Positions 9,154 to 19,056 of a stretch of 64,000 nt of DNA are shown here, piece by piece. A program made the translations under genes and the position numbers. Source of the stretch: Alphaproteobacteria bacterium. GTDB lineage: Bacteria; Pseudomonadota; Alphaproteobacteria; UBA8366; GCA-2717185. The stretch's first letter is position 1. Each line of letters starts with the position of its first letter. The notes under the pieces were generated by a model. It saw nothing but the letters and a program-made list of their open reading frames with translations. It was not told the DNA's origin and did not search any database. The DNA lies in contig WLWY01000003.1 of NCBI GenBank assembly GCA_012103325.1, positions 868,001-932,000 on the forward strand, read 5' to 3'.

Positions 9154-9842
9154 AATCGGCCGTCATCGTTTTCCCCGGTTCCAACTGCGACAGGGACATT
9201 GCGGTCGCCCTGGAACGCGCGAGCGGTACGGCACCGGCCATGGTATGGCATCGGGAGACTAGCCTACCCGCCGTCGATTTCATCGTCCTACCCGGCGGAT
9301 TTTCCTATGGCGACTACCTTCGCGGCGGCGCCATTGCCGCACGCTCCCCGGTCATGCGAGACGTGGAGGCGCAGGCTCGGGCAGGCGTCCCAGTCCTCGG
9401 CATCTGTAACGGGTTCCAGATTCTAACCGAAATTGGCCTGCTGCCGGGCATTTTGATGCGCAATGCGGGGCTCAAATTCATTTGCCGCGACGTCTATGTT
9501 TCGGTTGCCGATAACCGAACCGCCTTCACTGCCGGCTATGCCGAAGGCCAGGTGCTGCGTATTCCCGTCGCGCACAATGAAGGCAATTATTTTGCGGACG
9601 ACGAAACGCTCGACGCGCTCGAATCGAACGGTCGAATTGCCTTTCGCTATACCACGCCAGACGGCGCTGTCTGCGATGCAGGCAATCCCAACGGATCGGC
9701 CCGCAATATTGCAGGAATCTTCAACGAAAACTGCACGGTATTGGGTCTCATGCCGCATCCCGAGCGGGTCGTCGACCCCGCGCATGGTGGCACGGACGGG
9801 GCTGGCATGTTCACGGGGCTGGTAGAGGCGCTCGCACAATGA
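9150..9842 (+). CDS. purQ: Phosphoribosylformylglycinamidine synthase subunit PurQ (glutaminase)
   Basis: 230 residues from the ATG at 9150, which overlaps the purS stop; an in-frame ATG at 9093 lies inside purS and is rejected. It is a class I glutamine amidotransferase: [15 protein letters not shown] at the start, the oxyanion region [12 protein letters not shown], the nucleophile Cys in [14 protein letters not shown] near residue 85, and the His/Glu pair in [10 protein letters not shown] near the C-terminus. It releases ammonia from glutamine for PurL through PurS. Its TGA overlaps the purL ATG. Confidence 0.97.
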   Translation: MKSAVIVFPGSNCDRDIAVALERASGTAPAMVWHRETSLPAVDFIVLPGGFSYGDYLRGGAIAARSPVMRDVEAQARAGVPVLGICNGFQILTEIGLLPGILMRNAGLKFICRDVYVSVADNRTAFTAGYAEGQVLRIPVAHNEGNYFADDETLDALESNGRIAFRYTTPDGAVCDAGNPNGSARNIAGIFNENCTVLGLMPHPERVVDPAHGGTDGAGMFTGLVEALAQ

Positions 9843-12028
9843 CGGAGGTCAATCAGGCCACCGCCGCGGAGCACGGGCTCAGCGCTTCCGAATACGACAC
9901 CATGCTCTCCATCATGGGGCGCGCGCCGACGATTACCGAACTTGGCATCTTTTCTGTTATGTGGTCGGAACATTGTTCCTATAAATCATCGCGTAAATGG
10001 CTGAAAACTCTACCAACCAAGGGACCGCAGGTCATTTGCGGGCCTGGTGAGAATGCCGGTGTCGTCGATATCGGCGATGGGTTGGCCGCGGTCTTCAAGA
10101 TCGAAAGCCATAACCACCCCAGTTTCATCGAACCCTATCAGGGCGCGGCCACAGGTGTCGGGGGCATTATGCGGGATGTTTTCACGATGGGTGCGCGTCC
10201 TGTGGCTAACATGAATGCCTTGCGGTTCGGCAGCCCGGATCACCCCAAGACGCGGCATCTGGTATCCGGTGTCGTCGCGGGTATTGGCGGCTATGGCAAC
10301 TGCATCGGCGTGCCAACAGTAGGCGGCGAAGCCAATTTCGACCCCGCCTACAACGGCAATATTCTCGTCAACGCGATGACCGTGGGGATCGCCAAGGCAG
10401 ACAAAATCTTCTATTCCGCCGCCGCAGGGCCCGGAAATCCGGTCGTGTATGTCGGCTCCAAGACAGGCCGTGACGGAATCCACGGCGCGACCATGGCTTC
10501 CGCGGAATTCGACGACGATTCAGAGGAAAAGCGTCCCACCGTACAGGTCGGCGACCCTTTCACGGAAAAACTGCTGCTGGAAGCCTGCCTCGAGCTTATG
10601 GCGACAGATGCCATCGTTGCCATCCAAGATATGGGTGCCGCTGGTCTCACCTCTTCAACGGTCGAAATGGCGGACAAAGGCGGTGTCGGTGTCGAGCTGA
10701 ACCTGGAAAAGACCCCCGTCCGCGAAGAAGGCATGACACCTTACGAGATCATGTTGTCGGAAAGCCAAGAGCGGATGCTCATGGTATTGAAGCCAGGCCG
10801 GGAGGAAGAAGCGCGCGCGATCTTCGAGAAATGGGAACTCGATTTCGCGGTTATCGGGCGCGTAACCGACTCCGGCCGCGTCATGCTGAAAATGAAAAAC
10901 GAGACGGTCGCGGACATTCCCGTGGCACCCCTCGTCGACGCCGCCCCGATTTACGACCGTCCCTGGGAACCGACACCGACGCGCGCGCCCGTTATGGCCT
11001 CCCAATCAGCCGAACCGGAAAATCCGCTTGATGCCCTCAAGCAACTGCTCGCATCCCCGAACCATTGCTCGCGGCGCTGGATTTGGGAGCAGTACGACCA
11101 CATGGTGATGGCAGATACCGCGCAGCGCCCTGGCGGCGACGCGGCGATCGTGCGCATTCACGGTTCCGAACGGGGGCTGGCGATTACCACGGATTGCACG
11201 CCACGCTATTGCTATGCCGAGCCGGAAACCGGTGGCAAACAGGCAGTGGCGGAAGCCTGGCGGAACCTGATCGCTGTCGGCGCAACGCCCCTCGCCCTTA
11301 CCAACAATCTCAATTTCGGCAGTCCCGAACGCGCACCGATTATGGGTCAGTTCGTCGGTTGTGTTTCCGGTATAGGCGCGGCCGCGGCGGCACTGGATTT
11401 CCCGGTCGTTTCCGGCAATGTCTCCTTCTATAACGAGACCAGCGGCGAAGCGATTCTGCCGACACCCGTGATCGGCGGGTTGGGACTCGTAGACGATTTA
11501 GCCCAGACAGCGCGGGTTGCCTTTGCCGAACAGGATCAGGCAATCGTGCTGATCGGTACCACAGCGGGCTGGCTCGGCGCCTCTTCCTATCTCCAGGAGA
11601 TCGAAGAACGGCGAGAAGGTGCACCACCGCCTGTCGATTTGGTCGTTGAAAAGGCAAATGGGTCTTTCGTTCGCGAACAAATTATTGGCGGTGCGGCTTC
11701 ATCATGCCACGACGTCTCCGATGGCGGCCTAATCGTCGCGATCGCCGAAATGGCGATGGCGAGCGGAATTGGCGCGGCAATAGAAGCACCGGAGACGGGA
11801 ATCCCACTCCACGCCTGGCTATTCGGCGAAGATCAGGCGCGCTACGTATTGACCACGGCTGATCCGGCAGCGATGCTGGAAGCAGCAGAAATGTGTGGTG
11901 TAAAGGCATCGGTTATCGGCCAAACCGGCGGCGAATCGTTGACAGTGGGCGGGATCCACACCATATCCGTTAACGAGTTGCGCGGCGCGCATGAAGCATG
12001 GTTGCCGGAATATATGGCGGCTCCATAA
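9839..12028 (+). CDS. purL: Phosphoribosylformylglycinamidine synthase subunit PurL
   Basis: 729 residues, the small PurL form that needs separate PurS and PurQ. It converts FGAR, ATP and PurQ-derived ammonia to FGAM. Two AIRS-type ATP-binding halves are visible: [19 protein letters not shown] near residue 40 and [19 protein letters not shown] near residue 85 in the first, [19 protein letters not shown] near residue 490 and [18 protein letters not shown] near residue 625 in the second. The glycine-rich loop [16 protein letters not shown] is intact. The start overlaps the purQ stop (ATGA). Confidence 0.98.
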   Translation: MTEVNQATAAEHGLSASEYDTMLSIMGRAPTITELGIFSVMWSEHCSYKSSRKWLKTLPTKGPQVICGPGENAGVVDIGDGLAAVFKIESHNHPSFIEPYQGAATGVGGIMRDVFTMGARPVANMNALRFGSPDHPKTRHLVSGVVAGIGGYGNCIGVPTVGGEANFDPAYNGNILVNAMTVGIAKADKIFYSAAAGPGNPVVYVGSKTGRDGIHGATMASAEFDDDSEEKRPTVQVGDPFTEKLLLEACLELMATDAIVAIQDMGAAGLTSSTVEMADKGGVGVELNLEKTPVREEGMTPYEIMLSESQERMLMVLKPGREEEARAIFEKWELDFAVIGRVTDSGRVMLKMKNETVADIPVAPLVDAAPIYDRPWEPTPTRAPVMASQSAEPENPLDALKQLLASPNHCSRRWIWEQYDHMVMADTAQRPGGDAAIVRIHGSERGLAITTDCTPRYCYAEPETGGKQAVAEAWRNLIAVGATPLALTNNLNFGSPERAPIMGQFVGCVSGIGAAAAALDFPVVSGNVSFYNETSGEAILPTPVIGGLGLVDDLAQTARVAFAEQDQAIVLIGTTAGWLGASSYLQEIEERREGAPPPVDLVVEKANGSFVREQIIGGAASSCHDVSDGGLIVAIAEMAMASGIGAAIEAPETGIPLHAWLFGEDQARYVLTTADPAAMLEAAEMCGVKASVIGQTGGESLTVGGIHTISVNELRGAHEAWLPEYMAAP

Positions 12029-12056
12029 GGGTGCGAGCACGCAGAGGAGAGCGAAT

Positions 12057-12296
12057 ATGGCGATGAATCAGTCGGATATCGTGCAAATGATCAAGGAAGC
12101 GATCCCGGACGCAGAGGTCCAGATCGAGGATTTGCGCGGTGATGGCGACCATTATGCCGCTTATGTCCGTTCTGCTGAATTCGAAGGAAAAACACGCGTT
12201 CAACAACACCAAATGGTCTATAAAGCCCTGCAAGGCCGTATGGGCAATGAACTACATGCCCTCGCGTTGCAAACGTCGGTACCGGAAACCGCGTGA
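12057..12296 (+). CDS. BolA family protein
   Basis: 79 residues from the ATG at 12057 (Shine-Dalgarno GAGGAGA); a longer in-frame reading from 11991 would lie in the end of purL. The small class II-KH fold is recognisable from SDIVQMIKEAIPDAEVQIED, GDGDHYAAYVRSAEFEGKTR and the signature VQQHQMVYKALQGRMGNELH. BolA-type proteins bind [2Fe-2S] clusters together with CGFS glutaredoxins and act in iron-sulfur trafficking. The next gene is such a glutaredoxin, 37 nt downstream. Confidence 0.93.
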   Translation: MAMNQSDIVQMIKEAIPDAEVQIEDLRGDGDHYAAYVRSAEFEGKTRVQQHQMVYKALQGRMGNELHALALQTSVPETA

Positions 12297-12333
12297 GTGA
12301 CGTTGAGACGGAGCGAGAAGGAAGGAAGTATCA

Positions 12334-12675
12334 ATGAGTGACAATCCCGTATTCGGACGAATTAAGGAAGATGTGGACAGCAACGATGTTGTTCTGTTCA
12401 TGAAAGGCAGCCCGGTTTTCCCGCAATGCGGCTTCTCCGCGGCTTTGGTCCAGGCACTGACGCTGCTCGGCGTGAAATTCAAAGGTATCGACGTCCTGCA
12501 AGACCCGAGCCTACGACAGGGCATCAAGGAATTCTCGAGTTGGCCGACTATTCCTCAGCTCTACGTCAAAGGAGAGTTCGTTGGCGGCTGCGATATCGTG
12601 CGTGAAATGTATGAGTCCGGCGAATTAGGTGAGTTGATGACCAATAGCGGCATCGAGATGCAAAGCGCCGCCTGA
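12334..12675 (+). CDS. grxD: Grx4 family monothiol glutaredoxin
   Basis: 113 residues. The monothiol active site CGFS is at residues 32-35 within MKGSPVFPQCGFSAALVQAL, with the glutathione-binding features WPTIPQLYVKGEFVGGCDIV around residues 70-90. CGFS glutaredoxins carry a [2Fe-2S] cluster ligated by their Cys and glutathione, and with BolA partners serve cluster delivery rather than disulfide reduction. Shine-Dalgarno GAAGGAAG precedes the ATG. It closes the pur-bolA-grxD unit before a strong terminator. Confidence 0.96.
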   Translation: MSDNPVFGRIKEDVDSNDVVLFMKGSPVFPQCGFSAALVQALTLLGVKFKGIDVLQDPSLRQGIKEFSSWPTIPQLYVKGEFVGGCDIVREMYESGELGELMTNSGIEMQSAA

Positions 12676-12696
12676 CAGACATTCGAATGCGTATCC

Positions 12697-12724
12697 AAAA
12701 GGGCCGCCACCGTGCGGCCCTTTT
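12697..12724 (+). terminator. Rho-independent terminator after grxD
   Basis: AAAAGGGCCGC, a six-base loop, then GCGGCCCTTTT followed by CTT: a perfect GC-rich stem ending in a T run, 21 nt after the grxD stop. It separates the purine block from the otn operon. Confidence 0.92.
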
Positions 12725-12825
12725 CTTATGCCTCATGATGGAGAAATGCCCTTTTCTTGCATCCGGCGCAGAGGTTGCGCATTCTGCCCACGACTACGCT
12801 ACAAATTCATATACGGAACGAATGA

Positions 12826-14088
12826 ATGGGTGTACTGCTCGGCTGTATCGCGGATGACTTCACCGGTGCAACGGACCTCGCTGGCACGCTAGTCCGCGAA
12901 GGCATGCGTACGGTTCAGATGATCGACATTCCCTCCGATTCAGCGCCCGACGTGGATGCGGTTGTCATTGCCTTAAAATCACGCACCACGCCAGTGGGTG
13001 ACGCGGTCGCGGAGTCGCTTGCTGCGCTAGCTTGGCTGCGCGAAGCGGGGTGTCGCCAGTTTTTCTTCAAATACTGCTCCACCTTCGACTCTACGGATGA
13101 CGGCAATATCGGGCCGGTCGGCGAAGCGCTACTGGAAGCGCTGGGCGACGACTTCACCATCGCCTGTCCTGCCTTCCCCCGAAATGCACGTACGATATGC
13201 AAAGGGTATCTTTTCGTCGGTGATGTGCTGCTGAACGAAAGCGGCATGCAGGACCATCCACTAACACCGATGACCGATGCAAACCTGGTGCGTGTGCTCG
13301 AACGGCAGACGAAAGGTGGCGTCGGGCTGGTCGACTACGCCGCCGTGCGGCGCGGTGCGCTTGCGACGATGGAAGCGTTTTCGGAACTGCGTCAGAGCGG
13401 GACGCGCTTCGCGGTCGTCGATGCGCTGGACGACGCCGATCTCGTCACAATTGGCGAGGCATGTGCCGACATGGATTTAGTCACTGGCGGGTCCGGTGTG
13501 GCGATCGGCTTGCCGGAAAATTTTCGCCGTCAGGGATTGCTCGACTCAGCGGAGCCAGCAGATATTCTGCCTGACATTCGGGGACACGCCGCGGTTCTAG
13601 CGGGAAGCTGTTCGCGCGCAACGCGAGAGCAGATTGCTATCATGTCTCGCGCCCATCCCGCATTGAAGTTCGACCCTATGGAACTGAATGGAGATCCGGA
13701 CGTCGCGGCACGCGCGCTCGATTGGGCGCGGCCTCACTTGTCGAAGGGACCTGTGCTGATCTACGCGTCAGCCGACCCTGAAGAGGTCCAAAAAGCCCAG
13801 GAAGCGCTCGGCGCTGAGCTGGCCGGCAAGCTGGTAGAAGACGCAATGGCCGAGATTGCGCGTGGGCTGGTTGCCGGCGGCGTGCGTCGCCTAATCGTCG
13901 CCGGCGGCGAAACGTCGGGAGCGGTCGTCGGCGGGCTCGGCATCACCGGTCTGCGGATCGGCCCAGAGATCGACCCCGGCGTGCCCTGGACTGCGAGCCT
14001 CGGCGAAACACCATTGCTGCTTGCCCTGAAGTCCGGAAACTTTGGCGCGCCCGACTTTTTCACCAAAGCCTTTGGACAATTGCCATGA
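12826..14088 (+). CDS. otnK: 3-oxo-tetronate kinase (four-carbon acid sugar kinase family)
   Basis: 420 residues with both halves of the DUF1537-type kinase. The N-terminal substrate domain begins LLGCIADDFTGATDLAGTLV and carries KYCSTFDSTDDGNIGP near residue 85. The C-terminal nucleotide domain has AVLAGSCSRATREQI near residue 260 and the glycine-rich IVAGGETSGAVVGGLG near residue 360. OtnK phosphorylates 3-oxo-tetronate at O4 using ATP. Its TGA overlaps the otnC ATG, and the whole otnK-otnC-otnI order is present, which makes the assignment firmer than the family alone would allow. No strong Shine-Dalgarno is visible at 12826. Confidence 0.92.
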   Translation: MGVLLGCIADDFTGATDLAGTLVREGMRTVQMIDIPSDSAPDVDAVVIALKSRTTPVGDAVAESLAALAWLREAGCRQFFFKYCSTFDSTDDGNIGPVGEALLEALGDDFTIACPAFPRNARTICKGYLFVGDVLLNESGMQDHPLTPMTDANLVRVLERQTKGGVGLVDYAAVRRGALATMEAFSELRQSGTRFAVVDALDDADLVTIGEACADMDLVTGGSGVAIGLPENFRRQGLLDSAEPADILPDIRGHAAVLAGSCSRATREQIAIMSRAHPALKFDPMELNGDPDVAARALDWARPHLSKGPVLIYASADPEEVQKAQEALGAELAGKLVEDAMAEIARGLVAGGVRRLIVAGGETSGAVVGGLGITGLRIGPEIDPGVPWTASLGETPLLLALKSGNFGAPDFFTKAFGQLP

Positions 14089-14720
14089 GCGAATCCAATC
14101 TGCGCGAAGAGATTACCCGGTTCGGCAAATCCATGTTTGACCGCGGTCTTACCGGCGGCAGTTCCGGCAATATCAGCGTCCGGATAGAAGATGGCTGGCT
14201 CATGACACCGACCGGCTCATCGCTGGGCAATCTCAATCCCACGCGGATCTCCAAGCTGGACGAAAGCGGACAACTCATTTCCGGCGATCCGCCGACGAAA
14301 GAGCATTTTCTGCACCGGGCAATGTACGAAGAACGGTCGAATGCGGGCGCTATCGTTCACCTTCATTCGACCAATTCGGTTGCCGTGTCGTGCCTACCGG
14401 ATATAGACCCCGCGAACGTTCTGCCGCCGTTGACCGCCTACTACGTAATGAAGATTGGCAAATTGCCGCTTGTTCCATACTACCGTCCCGGTGACGCGGC
14501 GCTTGGCGACGCGATCCGCGGACTTGCCGGGAAGCACACCGCCGTGTTGCTTGCCAACCATGGACCCGTCGTCGCGGGGAAATCGCTCGAGGCAGCGGTT
14601 TATGCGACCGAGGAGCTGGAGGAAACCGCTAAGCTTCACCTTCTGCTCCACGCCCATAATCCGCGAGTGCTGACAGAAGAACAAATCGAAGAACTGAACC
14701 GCACATTCTCGAAGGATTAA
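14085..14720 (+). CDS. otnC: 3-oxo-tetronate 4-phosphate decarboxylase (class II aldolase family)
   Basis: 211 residues. The class II aldolase/adducin fold is shown by GLTGGSSGNISVRIEDGWLM near residue 20, the zinc-binding HLHSTNSVAVSCL (H-x-H) near residue 90, and LLANHGPVVAGKSLEAAVYA near residue 150. In the acid-sugar pathway the enzyme decarboxylates 3-oxo-tetronate 4-phosphate to dihydroxyacetone phosphate. The start overlaps the otnK stop by four bases and otnI begins 3 nt after its stop. Confidence 0.92.
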   Translation: MSESNLREEITRFGKSMFDRGLTGGSSGNISVRIEDGWLMTPTGSSLGNLNPTRISKLDESGQLISGDPPTKEHFLHRAMYEERSNAGAIVHLHSTNSVAVSCLPDIDPANVLPPLTAYYVMKIGKLPLVPYYRPGDAALGDAIRGLAGKHTAVLLANHGPVVAGKSLEAAVYATEELEETAKLHLLLHAHNPRVLTEEQIEELNRTFSKD

Positions 14721-14723
14721 GGG

Positions 14724-15509
14724 ATGCCCAAACTCGCCGCCAACCTGTCCATGATGTTCACCGAAGTCCCTTTCCTCGAGCGCTTTGCCGCAGCAGCGGA
14801 AGCGGGCTTCAAAGGGGTCGAGTATCTGTTTCCTTACGATCATCCGGCGGAAACGATTGCTGCGGCGCTGCGTGACAACGGTTTACAAAACGTGCTGTTC
14901 AATCTGCCGCCCGGCAATTGGGAAACCGGCGATCGAGGGCTTGCTGCGATCCCAGGGCGCGAAGCGGAATTCGACGGCCTAATCGATAAGGCGCTCGAAT
15001 ACGCGCGCATCATCGGCTGCCCGCGCCTGCATGTCATGGCCGGCATACCGTCCGCCGATGCGAACAAGGAGGCGTGCCAGAGCACTTATGTCCGCAATAT
15101 CCGGCACGCAGCAGAACGGTGCGCGCCGCACGGCATCACGGTTCTCCTGGAGCCGATCAATCTGCGCGACATCCCGGGTTTCTATTTGAACCGGCAGGAA
15201 GATGCACTCGCGACGCTGGATGCTGTCGGCGCGCGCAACGCGGCGGTGCAGATGGATCTCTATCATTGCCAGATCGTCGAAGGTGACGTCGCCATGAAGA
15301 TCCGGGCCAATATTGATCGTGTTGCCCATTTCCAGATCGCCGGCGTACCCGAGCGCCGCGAGCCGGATATCGGCGAGGTCAACTACCCCTATCTGTTCGA
15401 TGTGATCGACGAACTGGGCTTCGAGGGCTGGATCGGCTGCGAATACCGGCCGAAAGGCGAGACCCGGGCCGGATTGGGCTGGGCGGCCCCGTACGGGATT
15501 AAAGCGTGA
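14724..15509 (+). CDS. otnI: 2-oxo-tetronate isomerase (hydroxypyruvate isomerase family)
   Basis: 261 residues, a TIM barrel of the Hyi/OtnI group: [36 protein letters not shown], the metal-ligand Glu in [18 protein letters not shown] near residue 145, [12 protein letters not shown] near residue 175, [20 protein letters not shown], and the second catalytic Glu in [11 protein letters not shown] near residue 240. OtnI interconverts 2-oxo- and 3-oxo-tetronate, feeding OtnK. Hydroxypyruvate isomerase is the alternative name for close relatives, but adjacency to otnK and otnC supports OtnI. Its TGA overlaps the GTG of the dioxygenase gene. Confidence 0.9.
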   Translation: MPKLAANLSMMFTEVPFLERFAAAAEAGFKGVEYLFPYDHPAETIAAALRDNGLQNVLFNLPPGNWETGDRGLAAIPGREAEFDGLIDKALEYARIIGCPRLHVMAGIPSADANKEACQSTYVRNIRHAAERCAPHGITVLLEPINLRDIPGFYLNRQEDALATLDAVGARNAAVQMDLYHCQIVEGDVAMKIRANIDRVAHFQIAGVPERREPDIGEVNYPYLFDVIDELGFEGWIGCEYRPKGETRAGLGWAAPYGIKA

Positions 15510-16384
15510 GCGAAACTGCAACAGTACCTTTGACCGCCACTCGAATTGGCGGCTCCTTCGTTGCCGACGTCACCGATATCGACGTGGCACGCAATCTGGA
15601 TACAGCCTGGGACGCGATCCATGCAGCCTACCTGGAGCACAAGATACTGGCCTTTCACGGGCAACAGCTAACCGCCAAACAGTTCCATGACTTCGGAGAA
15701 CGGTTTGGCGTTATCGAACCGCATACAGTTGCGATGTATCATCACGAAGAATTTCCGGGCATCACGGTCCTTTCGAACCGAGTCGAGATGGGCCGACCCA
15801 AGGGCATCCGCGATGCCGGTTCACACTGGCATTCCGACTATTCCTATAAGGAGATTCCGGCCAACGTCACCATGCTCTATGCATTGGAAATTCCGAATGG
15901 CGGCGGCGACACCATGTTCACGGACCTCGCAGCCGCTTATAAAGCGTTTCCCGAGGCTATGAAGCGGCGGCTCGATGGGTTGAAAGCGCTGCACCACTAT
16001 CGCCATACCAAGGACCGGGACCACCCGGAAGGCCGCTGGCGGCTGTTGAGCGAGGTGGAACAAGAGGCGACGCCGGAGGTGGTGCATCCTGTCGTGCGAA
16101 CTCATCCGGAAACCGGCGAAAAGTCCATCTTCGCCTTTCCCGGCATCACCTCCGGTATTCAGCATATCCTGGGAATGAACCTGGCAGAAAGCAAGGAACT
16201 GCTGGCAGAAATCTACGCACATTGCACGGATAGGCGGTTCCGCTTCACCCATAAATGGCAGGTTGGCGACCTGCTTCTATGGGACAACCGCTGTACAATG
16301 CATCACGCGACCACCGACATCCTGCCTGCTGACCAATTCCGCACGATCTATCGCATCAATACGAGGGGCACCCGGCCTGTTTAA
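15506..16384 (+). CDS. TauD/TfdA family 2-oxoglutarate/Fe(II) dioxygenase
   Basis: 292 residues from a GTG at 15506 overlapping the otnI stop (GTGA). The iron triad is visible: H-x-D in [14 protein letters not shown] near residue 110 and the distal His in [14 protein letters not shown] near residue 262, with the 2-oxoglutarate Arg in [12 protein letters not shown]. Such enzymes hydroxylate or oxidatively cleave a substrate while converting 2-oxoglutarate to succinate. Coupling to otnKCI suggests that it releases or modifies a four-carbon acid precursor, but the substrate is not readable from sequence. Its last four bases overlap the stop of the convergent epimerase gene. Confidence 0.92.
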   Translation: MSETATVPLTATRIGGSFVADVTDIDVARNLDTAWDAIHAAYLEHKILAFHGQQLTAKQFHDFGERFGVIEPHTVAMYHHEEFPGITVLSNRVEMGRPKGIRDAGSHWHSDYSYKEIPANVTMLYALEIPNGGGDTMFTDLAAAYKAFPEAMKRRLDGLKALHHYRHTKDRDHPEGRWRLLSEVEQEATPEVVHPVVRTHPETGEKSIFAFPGITSGIQHILGMNLAESKELLAEIYAHCTDRRFRFTHKWQVGDLLLWDNRCTMHHATTDILPADQFRTIYRINTRGTRPV

Positions 16385-17307
16385 CCGTCTGATTCTACTG
16401 CATTCTCTCGAAGCCAATCGATATACGACGCCACTCCCGCTTCGATCGTCCAGCGTGGCGTCCAGTTCAAATCGCGTTCGGCTGCGCTGAGATCGAATTG
16501 GCCGCGTACCGGGTCGTCCGGACTTCCCTTGATTTCGATGTCTGCGTTACGGAACTCGGACCAGACCAGTTCGGCAATCTGCGCCATCGAAGGATAGTCC
16601 GGACCGGCAACATTGTAGGCGTATTGCGTGGTGGGTGGCGCGTCGAGCGCGGCCACCGTCGCCGTCACCACATCGTCCACGTAAACATAGGGCCATCGCC
16701 TGCCGGCGCCTTGATGCAAACGCGTCGGACGTCCCGCTATGGCATCCTCGATCATCGTGCGTATGGCGCAATCGGTCGCACGCCGAGGACCGTAAACCGT
16801 TGAATAGCGGAGGCCGATGGCATCGACGCCGTAATCGTTGCGATAGGCCATGAGAATAAGATCGGAAGCCGCCTTGGTCGCACCATAAAGCGAGGTCGGA
16901 CGAAATGCCGTGTCTTCCCGGACAGGCGATACTGGCGTCTCGCCATAGGCGGAGCCTGACGAGCAATAGACAAAGCGGGAGATATTCGTGCGGTATGCGG
17001 CCTCAGCAAGATCGATCGTCGAGCGGAGGTTCGCTGCCGTAATTCTCTGCGGCGCATCGTTTGCCAGCATCGGTCCGGAAATACCGCCCGCATGAACAAT
17101 CTTGGTGATCCCGTGCGTTTCAAGCAGAGCGTATATCGAGTCGTATCCACCGAACCCTTGCTGAATATGATTAATACCGTCGATCGATTCCGGCAGCGGC
17201 GCCGGATCGAGCGCCACGACGCGGTCGCCTCGTGCTACGAGCAGGCGGCTCAAGGGGAACCCCACAAGACCGCTCGCTCCCGTAATCAGGATATTTTGCG
17301 CCTGCAT
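16381..17307 (-). CDS. NAD-dependent epimerase/dehydratase family protein
   Basis: 308 residues from the ATG at 17307, which has GGAGA upstream (an earlier in-frame start at 17328 lacks one). It is an extended SDR: NAD motif ILITGASGLVGFPLSRLL, LDPAP strand end, the catalytic Ser in FVYCSSGSAYGETPVSP, and YGATKAASDLI (Y-x-x-x-K) near residue 145, then LRYSTVYGPRR and YVYVDDVVTA. Relatives act on nucleotide sugars. Because it sits against the otn genes it could instead be an acid-sugar dehydrogenase such as DenD, which is also an extended SDR, but sequence alone does not decide. Convergent with the dioxygenase with a 4-base overlap. Confidence 0.88.
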   Translation of the reverse strand: MQAQNILITGASGLVGFPLSRLLVARGDRVVALDPAPLPESIDGINHIQQGFGGYDSIYALLETHGITKIVHAGGISGPMLANDAPQRITAANLRSTIDLAEAAYRTNISRFVYCSSGSAYGETPVSPVREDTAFRPTSLYGATKAASDLILMAYRNDYGVDAIGLRYSTVYGPRRATDCAIRTMIEDAIAGRPTRLHQGAGRRWPYVYVDDVVTATVAALDAPPTTQYAYNVAGPDYPSMAQIAELVWSEFRNADIEIKGSPDDPVRGQFDLSAAERDLNWTPRWTIEAGVASYIDWLRENAVESDG

Positions 17308-17362
17308 GTCGCTTGTCTCCTTACACACGGTAAGCCTAACCAGCGCGCAAGGAAGCGAATAT

Positions 17363-17398
17363 AAAAAAGCCGCCCAACCAGAAGATTGAGCAGCTTTC
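17363..17398 (-). terminator. Rho-independent terminator after rpsD
   Basis: On the minus strand AAAGCTGCTCAAT, loop CTTCT, then GGTTGGGCGGCTTT and a run of T. The 13-bp stem includes three G-T wobbles. A second GC stem (CGCGCCG-GAAATT-CGGCGCG) lies between it and the rpsD stop. Confidence 0.8.
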
Positions 17399-17439
17399 TT
17401 TAGGCCGCGCCGAATTTCCGGCGCGCGCTTCGCAGATCC

Positions 17440-18054
17440 TTAACGCGAGTAGAACTCAATCACCAGGTTTGGTTCCATCTGAACAGGATATGGTACGTCC
17501 GCGAGGCCCGGTCCGCGCAGGAACGTCGCAGTCATCTTGCCGTAATCGACGGAGATGTAATCCGGCAGTTCGCGCTCCACCGAAGCCATCGCCTCGAGTA
17601 CCAAAGGCAGCTCCCGGCTTTTCGCTTTGACTTCGACAACATCGTCGTCCTGCACCTGATAGGACGGGATATTGGTCCGCTTGCCGTTCACGAGAATATG
17701 GCCGTGATTGACGATTTGGCGGGCGGAAAAGACAGTTGGAACAAATTTAGAACGGTAGACGACCGCATCAAGGCGTCGCTCCAACAGGCCGACCAGATTC
17801 TCGCCTGTATCACCACGCCGGCGCACGGCTTCTTCGTAATACCGGCGGAACTTCTTCTCGCCAATATTGCCGTAATAACCCTTCAGTTTTTGCTTCGCCA
17901 TCAACTGGGTGCCAAAATCGGACGGCTTGCGGCGGCGCTGCCCGTGCTGGCCGGGAGGGTAATCCCGATTGTTGATGGAACTTTTCGGACGTCCCCAGAG
18001 ATTAACCCCCAGGCGCCGGTCGATCTTATACTTAGAACTCTGACGTTTTGACAT
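17440..18054 (-). CDS. rpsD: 30S ribosomal protein S4
   Basis: 204 residues, standard length. S4 nucleates 30S assembly on 16S rRNA. The N-terminus [20 protein letters not shown] with [19 protein letters not shown] is the alphaproteobacterial form without the four-cysteine zinc site. The S4 RNA-binding domain follows ([40 protein letters not shown]). The gene is monocistronic here, with its own consensus promoter upstream and terminator downstream, rather than lying in the alpha operon with rpoA. Confidence 0.98.
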   Translation of the reverse strand: MSKRQSSKYKIDRRLGVNLWGRPKSSINNRDYPPGQHGQRRRKPSDFGTQLMAKQKLKGYYGNIGEKKFRRYYEEAVRRRGDTGENLVGLLERRLDAVVYRSKFVPTVFSARQIVNHGHILVNGKRTNIPSYQVQDDDVVEVKAKSRELPLVLEAMASVERELPDYISVDYGKMTATFLRGPGLADVPYPVQMEPNLVIEFYSR

Positions 18055-18150
18055 TTCTCTATATCCCGCTCATTTGTCGGTGTTGTTGTTGTCCCGGTCA
18101 GCCCGACTTTGGACGGGGCACGCTTGCCCACATGCCCGGAATCGCGCGGG

Positions 18151-18178
18151 AGTATAGGGTTTCGCACGGGGTTGTCAA
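18151..18178 (-). promoter_or_regulatory. Sigma-70 promoter of rpsD
   Basis: Reading the minus strand: TTGACA (18178-18173), a 16-base spacer, TATACT (18156-18151), about 95 bp before the rpsD start. The -35 box is a perfect match and the -10 box differs at one position. Confidence 0.8.
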
Positions 18179-18237
18179 ACGGCGTGTTGGGCCAGTAGCC
18201 CCAGTGCCTTAACCAAGTTTCGGGTCCGCATCCTAAT

Positions 18238-19014
18238 CTATGTCGAATTATCATCTTTCGGCTGCGTCAGGCAGGAAACGATGCCATGCAGCGTGCGAAC
18301 TTCCTGCTCCATCAGGTTGGCGCGCTGAAAGATATTCCGGATATTGCGCACCATGATCGGCCGCTTCTCAGCCACATGCATAAAACCGCATGCATCCAGA
18401 GCCGCCTCCAGGCGCTGGAAAAAACCGATCAGTTCCTCCTTGGTGGCAGGTTGCGTTCGCCCTTCCGGAAGATATTCCGGCGGCGTCTCATCTCCCGCCT
18501 GATACCATTCATAGGTGGCGATAAGAACCGCGTGGCCGAGATTGAGCGAACTGAAGGCCGGGTTAAGCGGCGCCTGGATCACCGTATCGGCGAGTGCAAT
18601 GTCGTCATTGTCGAGCCCTGCCCGCTCGCCGCCAAACAGGATACCAACCCGTTCGCCGCCTGCTACCGCTGTGCGCATCTCTGCTGCCCCCCGGCGGGGC
18701 GTCAGAACGGCTTTGATCATGTCCCGCGGTCTCGCAGTGGCCGCATAAACCCTGTTTAAATCCGCTACTGCCGCTGCCGTCGTCTCGAATACCCGGGAAT
18801 CATCGATCACCGCATCCGCACCGGATGCCGTGTGGCGCGCCTTCGGGTTGGGCCAGACATCGCGCGGCCGGACGAGCCGCAAGTCCCCCAAGCCAGAGTT
18901 CAGCATCGCACGCGCCGCCATGCCGATATTCTCGCCCATCTGCGGCTCGATTAGAATAATCGCCGGCCCTTCCGCAATCGAGTCGGCCCGCGATTTATCT
19001 GTTCCAGCCATCAT
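18238..19014 (-). CDS. trmJ: tRNA (cytidine/uridine-2'-O-)-methyltransferase TrmJ (SPOUT family)
   Basis: 258 residues from the ATG at 19014 (AGGAG upstream; a GTG at 19020 is also open). The SPOUT knot motifs are clear: AIILIEPQMGENIGMAARAM near residue 20, GILFGGERAGLDNDD near residue 125 and NPAFSSLNLGHAVLIATYEW near residue 150, with the TrmJ-type C-terminal helical extension. The enzyme methylates the 2'-OH of residue 32 in the tRNA anticodon loop using SAM. About 180 bp with the rpsD promoter separates it from rpsD. The hydrolase locus diverges 42 bp away. Confidence 0.93.
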   Translation of the reverse strand: MMAGTDKSRADSIAEGPAIILIEPQMGENIGMAARAMLNSGLGDLRLVRPRDVWPNPKARHTASGADAVIDDSRVFETTAAAVADLNRVYAATARPRDMIKAVLTPRRGAAEMRTAVAGGERVGILFGGERAGLDNDDIALADTVIQAPLNPAFSSLNLGHAVLIATYEWYQAGDETPPEYLPEGRTQPATKEELIGFFQRLEAALDACGFMHVAEKRPIMVRNIRNIFQRANLMEQEVRTLHGIVSCLTQPKDDNST

Positions 19015-19056
19015 CTCCACTCCTACTCTGAACCAACACTGGTATAGTCCCGTCCT

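Noticed and set aside
16381..17307. Calling the epimerase DenD (erythronate dehydrogenase)
   Set aside because: Position near otn genes is suggestive, but it is convergent rather than in the operon and the sequence is generic for extended SDRs.
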